The notes: generated by a model not told the origin, from the letters alone. A stretch of DNA of 64,000 bases from Bradyrhizobium sp. CB1717 (GCF_029714325.1 NZ_CP121666.1:1178001-1242000), one strand, 5' to 3'. Shown: positions 43,403 through 52,812, numbered from the stretch's first letter. Made by a program: numbers and translations.

Positions 43403-44764
43403 ATGCCCGCTTTTCACGCCTCGACCACTGTGCTCGATTCCATGTTGTTCCGCGACGCCTTCGGCACGCCCGAGATGCGCGAGGTATTTTCCGACGTCGC
43501 GCTGGTCGGCCGTTATGCCGAAGTCGAGGTGGCGCTGGCGAAGGCGGAGGCGGCATGCGGCGTGATCCCGCGGGATGCTGCCGATCAGATCGCGGCGAGG
43601 ACCAACGTCGCGGCGCTGGACTTCGACCTGCTCAGGCAGGAGACCGACATCGTCGGCTATCCGATCCTTCCCCTGGTGCATCAGATGGTGAAACAGTGCG
43701 GCGAGGCCGGGCGCTACGTGCATTGGGGCGCGACTACGCAGGACATCATGGACACCGCCGTGGTGCTGCAACTGCGCGCCGCGCTCGAGATCGTCGAGCG
43801 CGACATCGCGGAGCTGCGCAAGATCCTCGCAGACCTCTCGAAGCGCTATCGCGACACGCCGATGGCGGGCCGCACCCATCTGCAGCAGGCGCTGCCGGTC
43901 ACCTTCGGCTACAAGACCGCGATCTGGCTCGCGATGTTCGACCGCCACGCCGAGCGTCTCGCCCAACTGAAGCCGCGCGTCCTGGTCGGGCAGTTCGCCG
44001 GCGCCGCCGGCACGCTGGCCTCGCTCGGCGACAAGGGTTTTGCGGTGCAGGAGGCGCTCTGCGCCGAGCTGAAGCTCGACATTCCCGCCTCGACCTGGCA
44101 CGTCGCGCGCGACGGCTTTGCCGAGGCCGTCAATTTCCTGGCGCTCGTCACCGGCTCGCTCGGCAAGATCGCGCTCGACATCATGATCATGGCCTCGACC
44201 GAGTTCGCCGAGGTCTACGAGCCCTTCGTCAAGGGCCGCGGCGCCTCCTCGACCATGCCGCAGAAGCGCAACCCGATCTCTTCGGAGCTGATGCTTGCGG
44301 CGTCCAAGGCGGTGCGCCAGCACGCCGGCCTGATGCTGGACGCGATGGTGCAGGATTTCGAGCGCGCCACCGGTCCCTGGCACGCCGAATGGATGGCGAT
44401 CCCGGAAAGCTTCGTGCTGACCGCCGGCGCGCTGCACCAGGCCAAGTTCGCGCTCGCAGGCCTCATCGTGGACGAAAGGAAGATGAACGACAATCTCGCC
44501 GTCAGCCGCGGCCTGATTGTGGCCGAAGCGGTCATGATGGGCCTCGCGCCGCAAATCGGGCGGCAGGAGGCGCATGACGTGGTCTATGACGCCTGCCGCG
44601 AGGCCAACGACAAGGGAATCAGCCTCGCCGACGCGCTATCCGCAGATTCACGGATATCGCGCCGCATCGACCGTGCCACAATCGAGGCGCTCACCTCACC
44701 GAAAAATTACCTCGGGCTTGCGCCTGCCATGGTCGATCGGGTGCTGAAATCTTCAACACGTTGA
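43403..44764 (+). CDS. Adenylosuccinate lyase / PcaB-type superfamily lyase
   Basis: This 453-residue enzyme belongs to the fumarase/aspartase superfamily. The signature loop SSTMPQKRNP is at 282-291, general-acid region GRTHLQQALP at 156-165 and WGATTQDIMDT at 108-118. The sequence is closer to PcaB-like 3-carboxymuconate cycloisomerases than to purine-pathway PurB, which in alphaproteobacteria normally lies with other pur genes. No pca gene is near, so the substrate is uncertain. It is followed 113 bp downstream by an aminopeptidase gene on the same strand. Confidence 0.88.
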   Translation: MPAFHASTTVLDSMLFRDAFGTPEMREVFSDVALVGRYAEVEVALAKAEAACGVIPRDAADQIAARTNVAALDFDLLRQETDIVGYPILPLVHQMVKQCGEAGRYVHWGATTQDIMDTAVVLQLRAALEIVERDIAELRKILADLSKRYRDTPMAGRTHLQQALPVTFGYKTAIWLAMFDRHAERLAQLKPRVLVGQFAGAAGTLASLGDKGFAVQEALCAELKLDIPASTWHVARDGFAEAVNFLALVTGSLGKIALDIMIMASTEFAEVYEPFVKGRGASSTMPQKRNPISSELMLAASKAVRQHAGLMLDAMVQDFERATGPWHAEWMAIPESFVLTAGALHQAKFALAGLIVDERKMNDNLAVSRGLIVAEAVMMGLAPQIGRQEAHDVVYDACREANDKGISLADALSADSRISRRIDRATIEALTSPKNYLGLAPAMVDRVLKSSTR

Positions 44765-44877
44765 AAACCAAGATGCGTGAAACTGCGTATCTTTCATCTG
44801 TCGCAAGGCGCTCGCATACTTGTGTCTCGCGATGCTAGACTTAGATTGAACGAGAGACTTTCGGCAGAGGACCCGGC

Positions 44878-46134
44878 ATGACCGATCAACGCATCACCGC
44901 CACTCCCATCGATCCCGCGAAACTCGACCGGCTGGCCGAGGTGGCGGTGAAGGTGGGCCTGGGCTTGCGGCCGGGACAGGATCTGCTGCTGACGGCGCCG
45001 GCGATCGCGCTGCCGCTGGTGCGGCGGATCGCCGTGCACGCCTACAAGGCCGGCGCCGGCATCGTCACGCCGATCCTGTCGGACGAGGAGATGACGCTGG
45101 CGCGCTACCGCCACGGTCACGACAACAGCTTCGATCGCGCCGCGAGCTGGCTCTACGAGGGCATGGCCAAGGCATTCTCCGACAACACCGCGCGGCTTGC
45201 CATCGTCGGCGACAATCCGATGCTGCTGTCGGGCGAGGATCCTTCCAAGGTCGCACGCGCCAGCAAGGCCAATTCGATGGCCTATCAGCCGGCGCTGGAA
45301 AAGATCGTCAATTTCGACACCAACTGGAACATCATTGCCTATCCGAGCCCGTCCTGGGCCAGGCAGGTCTTCCCCGGTGATACCGAGGACGTCGCCGTCG
45401 GCAAGCTCGCGGATGCGATCTTCGCCGCGTCCCGCGTCGACCGCGAGGACGCCATGGGCAATTGGGCGAGCCACAACGCGGTGCTGCGCGAGCGCACCAA
45501 CTGGCTCAACGGCCAGCGTTTTCGCGCGCTGCAATATTCGGGGCCGGGCGTCGACCTCACCATCGGGCTCGCCGACGGCCATGAATGGGAAGGCGGCGCC
45601 TCGCTGTCCAAGAACGGCATCAGCTGCAATGCCAACATTCCGACCGAAGAGGTCTTCACCACGCCGCATTGCCGCCGCGTCTACGGCCATGTCGTGAGCT
45701 CGAAGCCGCTGTCCTACCAGGGCACGCTGATCGACAACATCGCGGTGCGCTTCGAGGACGGCAGGATCGTCGACGCCAAGGCCTCGCGCGGCGCTGAGGT
45801 GCTCAACAAGGTGCTCGACACCGACGAGGGCGCGCGCCGGCTCGGCGAAGTCGCGCTGGTGCCGCATTCCTCGCCGATCTCGCAGAGTGGATTGTTGTTC
45901 TACAACACGCTGTTCGACGAGAACGCCGCCTCGCACATCGCGCTCGGCCAGTGCTACTCCAAGTGCTTCGTCAACGGCGCCCAGCTCACGCCGCAGCAGA
46001 TCGCCGCGCAGGGCGGCAACCAGAGCCTGATCCATATCGACTGGATGATCGGCTCGGCCGAGACCGATATCGACGGCATTCTGGCCGACGGCAGCAAGGT
46101 CCCGGTGTTCCGCAAGGGCGAGTGGGCGAAGTAG
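44878..46134 (+). CDS. M29 family aminopeptidase
   Basis: This 418-residue metallo-aminopeptidase (AmpS/AmpT-type) is cytoplasmic and uses two metal ions. Likely ligands, placed by the constant offset from AmpS, are Glu258 (NIPTEEVFTTP), Glu324 (LGEVALVPHSSP), His353 (ASHIALG), His386 and Asp388 (LIHIDWMIGS). All are present, so it should be active. The M29 family is unspecific towards hydrophobic N-terminal residues. It may be co-transcribed with the upstream lyase gene. Confidence 0.92.
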   Translation: MTDQRITATPIDPAKLDRLAEVAVKVGLGLRPGQDLLLTAPAIALPLVRRIAVHAYKAGAGIVTPILSDEEMTLARYRHGHDNSFDRAASWLYEGMAKAFSDNTARLAIVGDNPMLLSGEDPSKVARASKANSMAYQPALEKIVNFDTNWNIIAYPSPSWARQVFPGDTEDVAVGKLADAIFAASRVDREDAMGNWASHNAVLRERTNWLNGQRFRALQYSGPGVDLTIGLADGHEWEGGASLSKNGISCNANIPTEEVFTTPHCRRVYGHVVSSKPLSYQGTLIDNIAVRFEDGRIVDAKASRGAEVLNKVLDTDEGARRLGEVALVPHSSPISQSGLLFYNTLFDENAASHIALGQCYSKCFVNGAQLTPQQIAAQGGNQSLIHIDWMIGSAETDIDGILADGSKVPVFRKGEWAK

Positions 46135-46146
46135 AGCGTCTTGCGG

Positions 46147-46264
46147 CCATCCTTCGAGACGCCCGCCGCTGGCGGGCTCCTCAGGATGAGGTCTCGTTTC
46201 GCGGCGAGCGAGATATTAGACCCTCATGGTGAGGAGCGCCGCCTTACGGCGCGTCTCGAACCAT
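46147..46264. repeat. Palindromic intergenic repeat, CCATCCTTCGAGACG type
   Basis: Left CCTTCGAGACGCC and right GGCGCGTCTCGAA are complementary over about ten bases. The middle has CTCCTCAGGATGAGG and CCTCATGGTGAGGAG. It fills the gap between the convergent aminopeptidase and hypothetical genes. A shorter relative is at 7271-7337. Confidence 0.75.
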
Positions 46265-46286
46265 GCAGGCCGAGCACGTCCCCGTC

Positions 46287-46841
46287 TCACGCCGCCGCGT
46301 TGCGCAGCATCGGGTGGTTGTCGATACTGAAACGGTTGAACAGCGTCGTGAACGGGCTGCCGTCGGTGGCCCGCACGATGGCGTCGGAGGCAGCCACCGC
46401 CTCGTAGAGCGCGCCGACCGGATCGTCCACTTTAGGCAGGTCGAGACCCTTGCGGATGTCCTCGCGGGCCTCGTTGATCTCGTCCTCGTCGTCCAGTGTC
46501 GCCTCCAGCGCATCCGCCGCGCGCCGCATCTCCAGGAGGTCGCCGCCGGCCGAAAATTTCAGGATGTCGAGCCAGTAGGGGCGGGCGACGACGAGCTGGA
46601 CCAACGCCTCGAAGCTCTCCGCGATGATTCCCGCGCGGCCCTCGGATGACACGTAGAGCACATTCTGCGACGGCAGCAGCACGAACGCGCCGCCGGCGCC
46701 GTCACTGCCGATCTGCCGCGGGCTTTCGATGCCGTCGATGGTGAACCAGGGCTCTTCGTCCGGCTTAAGGGAAATATCGAAGTCGCCGATCCGGGCGACC
46801 ACGTCGCCTTTGGCTGTCAGAACCTCCGGGCTGAGGCGCAT
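46287..46841 (-). CDS. Hypothetical cytoplasmic protein
   Basis: This 184-residue protein has no signal or membrane segment and no domain that I recognise. The N-terminal half appears beta-rich (DVVARIGDFDISLKPDEEPWFTI), the C-terminal half helical and acidic (DEDEINEAREDIRKGLDL). The ATG giving MRLSPEVL was chosen; an upstream frame to 47090 crosses an AT-rich promoter-like stretch. The 236-bp region before it (46842-47077) also serves the divergent cupin gene. Confidence 0.65.
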   Translation of the reverse strand: MRLSPEVLTAKGDVVARIGDFDISLKPDEEPWFTIDGIESPRQIGSDGAGGAFVLLPSQNVLYVSSEGRAGIIAESFEALVQLVVARPYWLDILKFSAGGDLLEMRRAADALEATLDDEDEINEAREDIRKGLDLPKVDDPVGALYEAVAASDAIVRATDGSPFTTLFNRFSIDNHPMLRNAAA

Positions 46842-47077
46842 CGCGTGGCTCCTTCCTGATACTTCGCGCACTTTGTCGCACCCCGGAAAAGTTGGGTTCA
46901 TCTGCGCGGATTCGCAGGGAAATTCTGACGTTAACCGTCTCGCAGCTGCAACTTGCAGCTGATTGTCGGGGCCTGCGTAAGAAAGAATTAAAAACCGGCT
47001 ACTAGCGTTCCAAAATCTTTCGAAACAATCCGGGCCCGAGACCCGGCCATACATATTCATATTTCCTGGGGAAGTAG

Positions 47078-47533
47078 ATGTCGCGCGCATTGATTGAAAT
47101 CGGTAGTAGCAATGTGGAGCTCGAGCTGCGGCCGATCGAGCCGTCCTGGATCATCGAAGGCAATCCGGTGTCGCGCTCGCGCGTGCTGTCGACCAGCGCC
47201 GACGGCACCGCCCAGACGATCATCTGGGCCTGCACCGAAGGGCGCTTCAATTGGTACTACGATATCGATGAGACGATCATGATCATGGAAGGATCGATCG
47301 TGCTCGAGAGCGACGGCATGCCGCCGAAGCGCTACGGCCCCGGCGACGTCATCTTCTTCCGCGACGGCGCGCACGCGAAATGGCATGTCGAAGGCCACGT
47401 CAGGAAGATCGCCTTCTGCCGCAAGACCAATCCGGTGATGATCGGTTTCCTGATCCGTGTCGTCAACAAGCTCAAGAAGATGCTCGCCTTCAGCGGCGAG
47501 CGCCGTCCGGCCTCGTTGATGGGCGCCGGCTAG
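47078..47533 (+). CDS. Cupin-domain protein (Cupin_3 type)
   Basis: This 151-residue protein has one cupin beta-barrel. Cupin_3-like segments are RFNWYYDIDETIMIMEGSIVLES and RYGPGDVIFFRDGAHAKWHV, where usual metal ligands are partly replaced (Tyr, Asp and Glu instead of the His triad), so metal binding is uncertain. A C-terminal helical basic tail (RVVNKLKKMLAFSG) follows the barrel. Function unknown. The stop codon overlaps the first base of a palindromic element. Confidence 0.85.
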   Translation: MSRALIEIGSSNVELELRPIEPSWIIEGNPVSRSRVLSTSADGTAQTIIWACTEGRFNWYYDIDETIMIMEGSIVLESDGMPPKRYGPGDVIFFRDGAHAKWHVEGHVRKIAFCRKTNPVMIGFLIRVVNKLKKMLAFSGERRPASLMGAG

Positions 47534-47581
47534 AGCATGATCCGGAAAAGTGTGCAGCGGTTTTCCGAAAAGATCATGCTC
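47533..47581. repeat. Palindromic repeat, GAGCATGATC type
   Basis: GAGCATGATC (47533-47542) pairs with GATCATGCTC (47572-47581); between them CGGAAAAG and CTTTTCCG also nearly pair. This is a frequent Bradyrhizobium intergenic element. A diverged relative with the same CCGGAAAAGTG core is at 60863-60910. Confidence 0.9.
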
Positions 47582-47677
47582 AAACAATAACCTAAAGCGC
47601 GATGGCCATTCATCCTGATCCCATCGCGCTTTAGTCATCCGATAACGCTTTCAAGGACGCTTCCCAGCGGCCACGAC

Positions 47678-47713
47678 GAAGAGGGGTCGGGATCAACATC
47701 CCGGCCCCTCTTC
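47678..47713. terminator. Long hairpin between the cupin and amidohydrolase genes
   Basis: 16-bp arms (47678-47693 and 47698-47713), one G-T wobble, close a CAAC loop. It lies just after the amidohydrolase stop codon and at the end of the cupin transcript. No strong T run follows, but a stem of this stability probably stops or protects both mRNAs. Confidence 0.75.
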
Positions 47714-47716
47714 TCG

Positions 47717-48769
47717 TCACGATGGCAGATCGAGCCGGTAGAATTCGGTCGCGGTTCGCGAGAACAGTGCCGTCTTCTCGGCCTCGCTCAAGGGTTCGGC
47801 GATGCGCTTGAAGGCATTGAAGATCACCTGGTAGCTGCACTGGCCCTTGTCCGGCGGAAAGTTGCTCTCGAACATAGCGCGCTTCACGCCGAACGCCTCG
47901 ATGCAGGTCTCGACATAGGGCCGCCATGCCGCGGCGAGTTCCTCGGACGACGGCGGCTTCTCACGCAGATGGAAGTCGTAGCCCAGCAGGCACATTGCGA
48001 GCCCGCCTAGCTTCACCACCACGTTCTCGCATGTCGCGATCTCTCGGATCGATGCGCGCCATTGCGGAAGCACCTCCTCGCGCCGTCCGGCAAAGCGGCC
48101 GATGCCGGCCGGCCCGCCGCAATGGTCGAGCACGATCCTGGTGTCGGGGAAGGCGCGCGCCAGCTCGGTCAGCTCGCCGATCTGCGGATGAAACAGCCAG
48201 GCATCGAAGCTGAGGTTCAGCGGGGCAAGGCAGGCAAAGCCCTTGCGGAAGGCCGGGTCCTGCAACAAGCCCCTCGGCCGGTTGGCGTACATGCCGGCGA
48301 CGACGGGGTCTTCGTCCCACGCCGAGGAATGCCGGATGCCGCGGAAGCGGCCGTTGCCGGCGGCGATCTCGGCTTCCAGCACCGGTTTTGCGGCGTCACC
48401 CAGCAGCAGGTTGGCGTGGCTGACGATGCCGGCGCAGATCGCGGCCCTGCCGTAACCACCGCTCGCACTCATCGCCGCGACGCCGTTGGCGAACTCGACT
48501 TCGCCGACGGGGCGGAACGCCTCGGGCCCATGTGCGCGATACATCGAGCGGCAGTCGACATAGACCGTGGCGATGACGTTGTGGCCGGAGGCGATGTCGG
48601 CGGCCATCTCCTCGATCAGATAGCGGTGCCCGCGATTCCAGAGGTGGTGGTGCGGATCGACGATCGGCCGCAAGGGGTCGATGATCTCTTCGTGATGCAG
48701 CGCGAGCCACTCCTCGCGCGGCTCGACGAATAGCCCGCTCGTGTTGGCGGGTACACCGCTAGCGGTCAT
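47717..48769 (-). CDS. Amidohydrolase family (TIM-barrel) hydrolase
   Basis: This 350-residue amidohydrolase_2-type enzyme has the N-terminal metal motif VDPHHHLW (about 36-43), a central FRGIRHSSAW and TRIVLDHCGGPAG with a later catalytic His and Asp, and RAMFESNFPPDKGQCSY near the C-terminus. Relatives act on lactones, decarboxylate aromatic acids or hydrolyse 2-pyrone-type rings. The substrate is not indicated by neighbours. It is cytoplasmic. Confidence 0.9.
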   Translation of the reverse strand: MTASGVPANTSGLFVEPREEWLALHHEEIIDPLRPIVDPHHHLWNRGHRYLIEEMAADIASGHNVIATVYVDCRSMYRAHGPEAFRPVGEVEFANGVAAMSASGGYGRAAICAGIVSHANLLLGDAAKPVLEAEIAAGNGRFRGIRHSSAWDEDPVVAGMYANRPRGLLQDPAFRKGFACLAPLNLSFDAWLFHPQIGELTELARAFPDTRIVLDHCGGPAGIGRFAGRREEVLPQWRASIREIATCENVVVKLGGLAMCLLGYDFHLREKPPSSEELAAAWRPYVETCIEAFGVKRAMFESNFPPDKGQCSYQVIFNAFKRIAEPLSEAEKTALFSRTATEFYRLDLPS

Positions 48770-48875
48770 CGGCGTTCGCTCCCTTTGTATTGTTGTGGCG
48801 GGAGCCTAGCAGCTCGTCCCTGCATGCAGCAGCGCGCTTTGCTCAGAACACCATAGCTGCAGCGGAGGAGGTGCG

Positions 48876-48990
48876 CTCCCTCTCCCGCTTGCGGGGAGGG
48901 CCGGGTGGGGGTGTCTCCGCAGAGAGATTCCCAGTGTGGAGAGAGCCCCCACCCGCGCCTTCGGCGCGACCTCCCCGCAAGCGGGAGAGG
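48876..48990. repeat. Palindromic intergenic repeat, CTCTCCCGC type
   Basis: Left CCCTCTCCCGCTTGCGGGGAGG and right CCTCCCCGCAAGCGGGAGAGG form perfect ends. The middle pairs GGGTGGGGG with CCCCCACCC, and GCGCCTTCGGCGC makes a small hairpin. GCTGCAGC and TTGCAGC extend the symmetry outside. It lies in the 269-bp gap upstream of the amidohydrolase and downstream of the 49039 gene. Confidence 0.88.
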
Positions 48991-49038
48991 TTGCAGCAAG
49001 TTCGCGGCCCGATCGATTCAATCAATATCCATTTGGCC

Positions 49039-49560
49039 TTAAGCCCTGCGCCGTTTCGCCTTCACGTCGACCACAAGCCGCCAATCGGTTGCGGTCGCAG
49101 GCTTGACCTCGCCGAGCCAGTGGAAGGAATCGTCAGTGATCTCGGTAAAGCTCCAGCGCGTCTTCTCGCCTGCGTCGGTCGTGCCTTCCTGCACGATGTC
49201 GTTGCCGCGCGGACGACCGATCTGCTGGCGGAACACGCTGCGGCCGGGATCGAACCAGGAAATCCGCCACGCGGATATGGAGGGGTCGTAGACCCGCAGC
49301 GTCGTGCCGTACCAATTGCCGGCGATCGGAAAAGCCGCGCTGCCGACGGGGCGGGGAATGATCCAGACGTCCTGCACTGCGCGGCCCTCCAGAATCCAGC
49401 CGAAATGAATTTCGCCGGGCGCGACGTGTTTGGTTCCATCAGGGCCATGGGCCGTGATCTCGGCATCCCAGTCGCCGACGAAGCGGCCGTAAAGCTGGAG
49501 CGCAGCGGCGTGCTCCGGGTTCGGTCCATCGGCGTGTAACAGTCGCGCAAAGTCGGTCAT
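49039..49560 (-). CDS. Hypothetical protein, DUF1579-like
   Basis: This 173-residue protein has no signal peptide. The segment GRFVGDWDAEITAHGPDG followed by WILEGRAVQDVWI and WRISWFDPG resembles lipocalin-like DUF1579-type proteins of unknown function. A beta-rich fold is likely. The ATG gives MTDFARLL. It lies upstream of the DMT transporter end and shares its strand, but with a 74-bp gap. Confidence 0.65.
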   Translation of the reverse strand: MTDFARLLHADGPNPEHAAALQLYGRFVGDWDAEITAHGPDGTKHVAPGEIHFGWILEGRAVQDVWIIPRPVGSAAFPIAGNWYGTTLRVYDPSISAWRISWFDPGRSVFRQQIGRPRGNDIVQEGTTDAGEKTRWSFTEITDDSFHWLGEVKPATATDWRLVVDVKAKRRRA

Positions 49561-49634
49561 GGCAATCTCCTGTCATGGCGAGACCAGCACGGTCGGACCG
49601 TCGAGGACTTGGAGAAAATTGCCGTCGGCGATCG

Positions 49635-50579
49635 TCAGGTCTTGCGCGGGGACAGACGCGCCATGCTCCTGTCGCTCCTCGCGTTCGTCCGCCTGCTCCC
49701 AGAGCGTTCCGCCCACCAAATGACGATGACGGAGACAATGACGAAGCTCGCGCCCAGCAGCATCATGCGCGAGAACGGCTCGCCGAGCACGACGGTTCCG
49801 AGCATCACTGCGATCACCGGGTTGACGAACGTATAGGTCGATACCAGCGAGGTCGAGACGTTCTCCAACAGCCAGTTGTAGGCGACGAATCCGACCACGC
49901 TGCCAGCGATGATTAGCCAAAGCACCGCTGCAAGCGAAGTCGGCGAGACGTCGCCCGGCCTGAAGTTCTCGACCTCGCCCGTCAGCCAGCTGATCGCGAA
50001 CAGGACGATACCGCCGATCGACAGCTGCATGCCCGACAGCAGGACGGCGGACGTCTCGCCTGACGTGTGTCGGGACAGGACGGTTCCGGCGGACCATGAC
50101 AAGGCCGCAAGCAACAGCCAGACGACGGGAAGAATGCTGATGCCGGCCTGCTCCACATTTTGCCAGGCCACGAGTCCGACGCCGAAGAAACCCGGCACCA
50201 GCGCGAGCAGGGCAAGGGGCCTCGGCCGCTGATCGCCGGGGAACAAGGTATCGATCAGCAGGATCCAGAACGGGATCGTGGCGAGCACGATGGCTGCCAC
50301 GCCCGAGGGAACCGATTGCTGCGCGAAGGCGAGCACGCCGTGGCAGCCGACAAAGAACAGCAGCCCGCACAGGCACGCCGCCGCCCACGCCTGCAACGAC
50401 ACGTTCGCGACCTGCCGGCCGCTGATCGCCAGCAGAACGATGCCGCCACAGAACGAGCGCAGCGCCATCAGCAGAAACGGCGGGATCGATTTCAGGCCCA
50501 ATGTGATGGCGAAGTAGGTGGAACCCCATAGCAGATAGATGGCGGCGAACGCGCCGATGACCAGGAACCTTCTGCTCAT
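49635..50579 (-). CDS. EamA/DMT family transporter
   Basis: This 314-residue permease has ten membrane helices in two EamA repeats. The first begins AIYLLWGSTYFAITLGLKSIPP (about 10-31) and the second contains YTFVNPVIAVMLGTVVLGEPF with the conserved NP and GE. Family members export amino acids or other small metabolites. The start MSRRFLVIG fits the first helix; a longer in-frame start at 50615 adds 12 residues. A short Arg/Ser-rich tail ends the protein. Confidence 0.93.
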   Translation of the reverse strand: MSRRFLVIGAFAAIYLLWGSTYFAITLGLKSIPPFLLMALRSFCGGIVLLAISGRQVANVSLQAWAAACLCGLLFFVGCHGVLAFAQQSVPSGVAAIVLATIPFWILLIDTLFPGDQRPRPLALLALVPGFFGVGLVAWQNVEQAGISILPVVWLLLAALSWSAGTVLSRHTSGETSAVLLSGMQLSIGGIVLFAISWLTGEVENFRPGDVSPTSLAAVLWLIIAGSVVGFVAYNWLLENVSTSLVSTYTFVNPVIAVMLGTVVLGEPFSRMMLLGASFVIVSVIVIWWAERSGSRRTNARSDRSMARLSPRKT

Positions 50580-50649
50580 GATTGCTCCGATCGAAGACGA
50601 TCTCGAAGCAACCAAGTCGGAGAAGGTTGATGCGTTCCTGCTTCGCGCG

Positions 50650-51462
50650 TCAGACGCCGTCGAGGATGATCACCGTCGGCGCCGACGGCAGGGCGTCCCG
50701 CGACATTCGGAACGAGCGGTCGATGCGCCGGTCGATCTCGAACTGCTGGCCGATCCGGCGCATGAAGTCGTCGAGCGGGGTGGCGAAGCGGTGCATCGGC
50801 AGCACCACGGAAGCACGCAGCCGCTTGGTGATCTCGGAGATGCCGTCGAGCGACATGGTGTAGGTGCCGTCGATCGGCACCATCACGATGTCGAGCCGCC
50901 CGATCTGGGCGAAATGGCTGTCGTCGAGCTTGTGGTGGAGGTGGCCGAGATGGCCGATGCAGAGGCCGGCGACCTCGAAGATGAAGATCGAGTTGCCGTC
51001 GCGGATCATGTCGGTGCCTGCATCGTCGCCGAAATAGCGGCGGATGTCGGTGGTGACGTTGCGGATGAAGGTGTCACCGATGCGCTCGGAGACGATCGCT
51101 GGCTTGCCGTCCTCGCCCCAGCCATGCAGCACATGGGGAATGCGCTTGTCCGGAAATAAAGAGTAGTGCGTGCTGTGCGCCCGGTTCATGGTGACGACGT
51201 CAGGCAGCCGCCCCACCTGATACGCGCCGCTATAGTCGGTGGCGATGCGCAAGCCGCCGGGCGTGTCGATGAAATAGGTGGAATGGCCGGCATAGGTGAT
51301 CTGGACTTCGGCGGCCGCCGCCGCCTGCCTGAAGGCGACCGGCATGATCCGCGGCGCGGCATTGGCCATCGCCAGGCATTCGCTGCGCTGGGGCTGCTGG
51401 GCGAGGGCGGGTGCCAGCAGCCATCCGAAGAACGCCAAAGCCGTCAGCAATAGTCGAGACAT
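50650..51462 (-). CDS. Exported MBL-fold (UlaG-like) metallo-hydrolase
   Basis: This 270-residue protein has a signal peptide (MSRLLLTALAFFGWLLAPALA, cut before QQP) and a Lactamase_B_2 (UlaG-like) core. VQITYAGHSTYFIDTPGGLRI holds the first metal-side His, and CIGHLGHLHH a His-rich site; the classical HxHxDH is altered, since RAHSTHYS replaces it. The export of a UlaG-type enzyme is unusual but seen in related rhizobia. Substrate unknown. The start follows from the signal peptide. Confidence 0.85.
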   Translation of the reverse strand: MSRLLLTALAFFGWLLAPALAQQPQRSECLAMANAAPRIMPVAFRQAAAAAEVQITYAGHSTYFIDTPGGLRIATDYSGAYQVGRLPDVVTMNRAHSTHYSLFPDKRIPHVLHGWGEDGKPAIVSERIGDTFIRNVTTDIRRYFGDDAGTDMIRDGNSIFIFEVAGLCIGHLGHLHHKLDDSHFAQIGRLDIVMVPIDGTYTMSLDGISEITKRLRASVVLPMHRFATPLDDFMRRIGQQFEIDRRIDRSFRMSRDALPSAPTVIILDGV

Positions 51463-51607
51463 CACCAGTCTGCCCGCCATCCACTCGATCCGGTCAGTTT
51501 AGCTTCGAATCGTTCCGGCGTCATGCCGATGCCGCGACCGCATTCTGCATTAAGTATGCAGTCAACCTCTGCTTGTTCCGGCGCGTGGCCTCGCCTACCC
51601 GTTTTCG

Positions 51608-52774
51608 ATGGCCTCGGCTGAAACCATCACCCGATATCATGCGCTCGACAGCTGGCGTGGCATTTGTGCCTGCATGGTCGCGCTGTTTCACTTCGACGTG
51701 ATCAGCCATCTGTCCTTCATGCCGCTCACCAGACATGGCTATTTGTTCGTCGATTTCTTCTTCGTCCTGAGCGGCTTCGTCATCGCGTCGAATTACCGGT
51801 CGCGGCTCGCCGAGGGTTTTGGCGCGGGCCGCTTCATCGCCCTGCGGCTTGGGCGGATCTATCCGCTGCATCTCGTGACGTTGCTGCTGTTCATTCCCAT
51901 TGACGCCGCAAAGGACGGCATCGGCCCGAACCTGCTGCAGGCCGTCGTCACCAACGTTCTTCTTTTGCAGGGCCTCGGCGTCAATCCGCAGAACTGGCTG
52001 AACTTCGCGAGCTGGAGCATCAGCGCCGAATTCGCCGCCTACGTGATCTTCGCCGCCGTTGTAGGCCGGATCGGGACGGGGGTCTGGCCCTGGCTGCTCC
52101 CGATCGTTGCCGGCCCGGTCGTGCTCGCCACCATCAGCCCCGACGGGATGAACGCGACCTATGACTACGGCATCGTGCGCTGCCTCTATGGCTTCGCACT
52201 CGGCGTTGTCTGCTTCGATTTGCGAGAGCGCTTCCCAGTGTTGCGCAGACGCCTGGCGCCGTCCGTCGAGACATGGCTCGAGGCGGGGAGCTTCATGCTC
52301 GTCGTGTTCTATGTTTCGGTCGCCGGAAGCAGCGTCATCCTTCAGGTGGCCTCGCCGCTGGTGTTCTCGCTGGTCGTTCTGGTGTTCGCGCGCGAGGCCG
52401 GGGCGGTCAGCCGTCGGCTGACTGTGCCATCCATGCTCCTGATCGGGACGCTGACCTATTCGATCTATATGCTGCATCCGCTCGTCAGGGCCGTTGTGCG
52501 GGCGATCCTCATGGTCATCGAGCGTCTCAGCCACACGGAGCTGTTCGTCTCCTATGCGTTGAGCGCGGGCCACGAACCGACGAAAGTGGTCTCCGTGAGC
52601 GGATCGCTCTGGCTGGGTGATCTCCTGCAAATTGCGATGCTGCTGCTGACCGTGCTGCTGTCGGTCGCAACATATCGCTTCGTGGAAGAGCCAGGGCGCA
52701 ACTGGGTCAGGCGCCTGACGGATCGGCGGAAGGCCGGCGCGGTACGCAGCGCACAACCGGCCTTCGACACGTGA
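51608..52774 (+). CDS. Acyltransferase 3 family membrane protein (OafA-like)
   Basis: This 388-residue integral membrane acyltransferase has about ten helices. Features are YHALDSWRGICACMVALFHF at 10-29, which contains the R-x10-H variant of the active site, GYLFVDFFFVLSGFVIA, RLGRIYPLHL and WSISAEFAAY. Such enzymes acetylate or acylate O-antigen, exopolysaccharide, Nod factor or peptidoglycan. No polysaccharide genes are adjacent, so the target is unknown. It starts 145 bp from the divergent exported MBL gene. Confidence 0.92.
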   Translation: MASAETITRYHALDSWRGICACMVALFHFDVISHLSFMPLTRHGYLFVDFFFVLSGFVIASNYRSRLAEGFGAGRFIALRLGRIYPLHLVTLLLFIPIDAAKDGIGPNLLQAVVTNVLLLQGLGVNPQNWLNFASWSISAEFAAYVIFAAVVGRIGTGVWPWLLPIVAGPVVLATISPDGMNATYDYGIVRCLYGFALGVVCFDLRERFPVLRRRLAPSVETWLEAGSFMLVVFYVSVAGSSVILQVASPLVFSLVVLVFAREAGAVSRRLTVPSMLLIGTLTYSIYMLHPLVRAVVRAILMVIERLSHTELFVSYALSAGHEPTKVVSVSGSLWLGDLLQIAMLLLTVLLSVATYRFVEEPGRNWVRRLTDRRKAGAVRSAQPAFDT

Positions 52775-52812
52775 CGCGGCAGTGCCCTCGCGGGCGACCG
52801 CACTCCCGCCTT

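Noticed and set aside
43403..44764. Purine-pathway purB
   Set aside because: The sequence fits the PcaB-like branch better and there are no pur genes nearby, so the symbol was withheld.
49573..49640. A possible truncated gene end after the DMT transporter (frame reading LTIADGNFLQVLDGPTVLVSP)
   Set aside because: About 20 residues look protein-like, but there is no start, no recognisable domain and the region is only about 70 bp. It could be chance or a remnant.
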